A stretch of DNA of 64,000 nucleotides, taken from NCBI GenBank assembly GCA_023443745.1, contig JAEZTB010000019.1:62001-126000 (forward strand), written 5' to 3'. Under the pieces are notes generated by a model that saw nothing but the letters and a program-made list of their open reading frames with translations, made no database searches and was not told the origin of the DNA. Source of the DNA: Bacillota bacterium. GTDB lineage: Bacteria; Bacillota; Clostridia; DSM-8532. Of the stretch, positions 62,838 through 64,000 are shown one piece after another. The stretch's first letter is position 1. Every line of letters begins with the position of its first letter. The translations under genes and the position numbers were made by a program.

Positions 62838-64000
62838 ACTCTGACACCCCCTTCATAAACGCCCACCTTGTCTTCGCTGTTTTGCTCATAGAAATACGCC
62901 ATATTCAGGATGGCTGCCTCATCAAATTTCCTTCCCATAATCTGCATACCGATGGGAAGACCTTTGGCATCCTTTCCGCAAGGAACAGAGATGGACGGGA
63001 TACCTGCGATGTTAATGGGCACGGTGCAGATATCGGATAGATACATCTCAACCGAGCTTACTCCCCGAAAATTCAACGGAAATGCAGTATTTGGCGCAGT
63101 CGGTGCGATCAGCACATCGCATTTTTTAAAGATATCGTCAAACTCCTGATTAATTTGCTCACGGATAACACAGGCTTTCTTATAATATGCATCATAGTAG
63201 CCGCTGGATAATACATAAGTTCCAAGCATGATACGGCGTTTTACTTCATCACCGAAGCCTTCACTTCTGGTCATGTAAATCATATCATCGATGCTGTCGT
63301 AGGTCGATGTACGGTGACCATAACGGATGCCGTCGTATCTTCCCAGGTTGGAGGAAGCCTCCGCGCAGGCGATGATGTAATAAACCGGAAGTGCCAATTT
63401 CAATGCCGGAAGCTTTATATTGATTATTTCAGCACCATTCTTTTCGTATCGTTTTATTGCTTCAAAAATCTGCGCTCTCATATCCGGATCAATACCGTCA
63501 AAGAATTCTTCGGCAACACCGATTTTCTTTCCCTGGATATCCTGATCCAGGCATTTCATAAGATTGTCGTAATCATATGCTTTACTTGTCTGGTCACGTT
63601 TGTCAAAGCCTTTGATTGCATCAAAAACGATTGCGGCGTCTTTCACGCTGTAGGTCAAAGGTCCAATCTGATCCAGAGAGCTTCCATAGGCAATCAGGCC
63701 ATAGCGGGAAACTGCTCCATAGGTCGGTTTCAGTCCGACTATACCGCAGAAGGATGCCGGCTGGCGGATAGAACCGCCGGTATCTGAACCGAGGCCATAA
63801 GCTGCCATATTTGCACACACCGCCGCAGCCGCTCCGCCGGAAGAACCCCCGGTTACATGCCCGGTGTTCCTTGGATTCAGCGGGGCCCCATAACAGCTTG
63901 ATTCCGAGGTGCTCCCCATGGCAAATTCATCCATGTTCGTCTTGCCCAGAAGAACGGCTCCGTTTGCTTTTAATTTCTCCCAAACGGCTGCATCGTAATA
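62834..64000 (-). CDS. gatA: Asp-tRNA(Asn)/Glu-tRNA(Gln) amidotransferase subunit A (5' end cut by window)
   Basis: Amidase subunit generating ammonia from glutamine. The frame stays open to the right edge (residues AVWEKLKANGAVLLGKTN before MDEFAMGSTSESS), so the N-terminus with the catalytic Lys lies outside. The amidase signature GHVTGGSSGGAAAAV and the catalytic GLGSDTGGSIRQPASFCG (Ser-cis-Ser) are present, and PTAPNTAFPL near the C-terminus. gatC would be expected upstream. Confidence 0.97.
   Translation of the reverse strand, partial: YYDAAVWEKLKANGAVLLGKTNMDEFAMGSTSESSCYGAPLNPRNTGHVTGGSSGGAAAAVCANMAAYGLGSDTGGSIRQPASFCGIVGLKPTYGAVSRYGLIAYGSSLDQIGPLTYSVKDAAIVFDAIKGFDKRDQTSKAYDYDNLMKCLDQDIQGKKIGVAEEFFDGIDPDMRAQIFEAIKRYEKNGAEIINIKLPALKLALPVYYIIACAEASSNLGRYDGIRYGHRTSTYDSIDDMIYMTRSEGFGDEVKRRIMLGTYVLSSGYYDAYYKKACVIREQINQEFDDIFKKCDVLIAPTAPNTAFPLNFRGVSSVEMYLSDICTVPINIAGIPSISVPCGKDAKGLPIGMQIMGRKFDEAAILNMAYFYEQNSEDKVGVYEGGVRV

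Overview
The window comes from the chromosome of a flagellated, endospore-forming, strictly anaerobic member of the Clostridia (Firmicutes). The evidence is the full spoIIIA operon, an alpha/beta-type SASP gene with its germination protease gene, flagellar basal-body genes, a six-gene Rnf complex, LL-diaminopimelate aminotransferase (dapL), and GatCAB-type tRNA amidotransferase genes. I cannot name the species; gene content and order resemble clostridial cluster III/IV relatives. No tRNA, rRNA, CRISPR array, intact transposon or prophage was seen.

Layout. 1-6.3 kb (minus): flgB-flgC-fliE-fliF-fliG-fliH-fliI from a sigma-A-type promoter. 6.5-10.4 kb: a SASP gene (plus), then the minus-strand operon trpS-scpA-scpB-DUF2953-ytfJ. 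Upstream of trpS lies an unexplained structured-RNA candidate, and beside it a plus-strand DUF2975/XRE pair with its own promoter. 11.7-25.5 kb (minus): the conserved Firmicutes block pdaA-yqfC-yqfD-phoH-pgpH-ybeY-dgkA plus an M50 protease, two DUF881 genes, an HD-GYP protein, ligA, a CwlD-like amidase and gpr. 25.7 kb: rpsT (plus). 26-31.4 kb (minus): spoIIIAA-AH behind a good sigma-E-type promoter. 31.4-40.4 kb: a PrsA-like foldase, mfd, uvrC, a Crh-like HPr paralogue lacking His15, an ECF sigma/anti-sigma pair, and a DUF192 gene. 40.4-45.5 kb (minus): rnfCDGEAB.

45.8-61.2 kb is a nitrogen-assimilation region: asnB, glnA, nitR (an ANTAR-domain regulator), gltB, gltD, then dapF, dapL and a small membrane protein on plus, with the type III glutamine synthetase glnN on minus. 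The leaders of asnB and glnA, and two separate leaders in series upstream of glnN, share one design: a short hairpin with a six-base loop (AAAGGC, AAGGGC or GAAGGC) whose loop and 3' strand are also the 5' arm of an intrinsic terminator. This is the architecture expected for ANTAR-protein antitermination, and the only ANTAR gene in the window lies between glnA and gltB. Its receiver domain appears to lack the phospho-acceptor aspartate. This is the most interesting system here.

61.2-64 kb (minus): gatA (cut by the window edge) and gatB, followed by a broken 3' remnant of an aspartyl-tRNA synthetase gene. Two small dispersed intergenic palindromic repeats also occur. Many start codons were re-chosen from Shine-Dalgarno positions, as noted in the entries.
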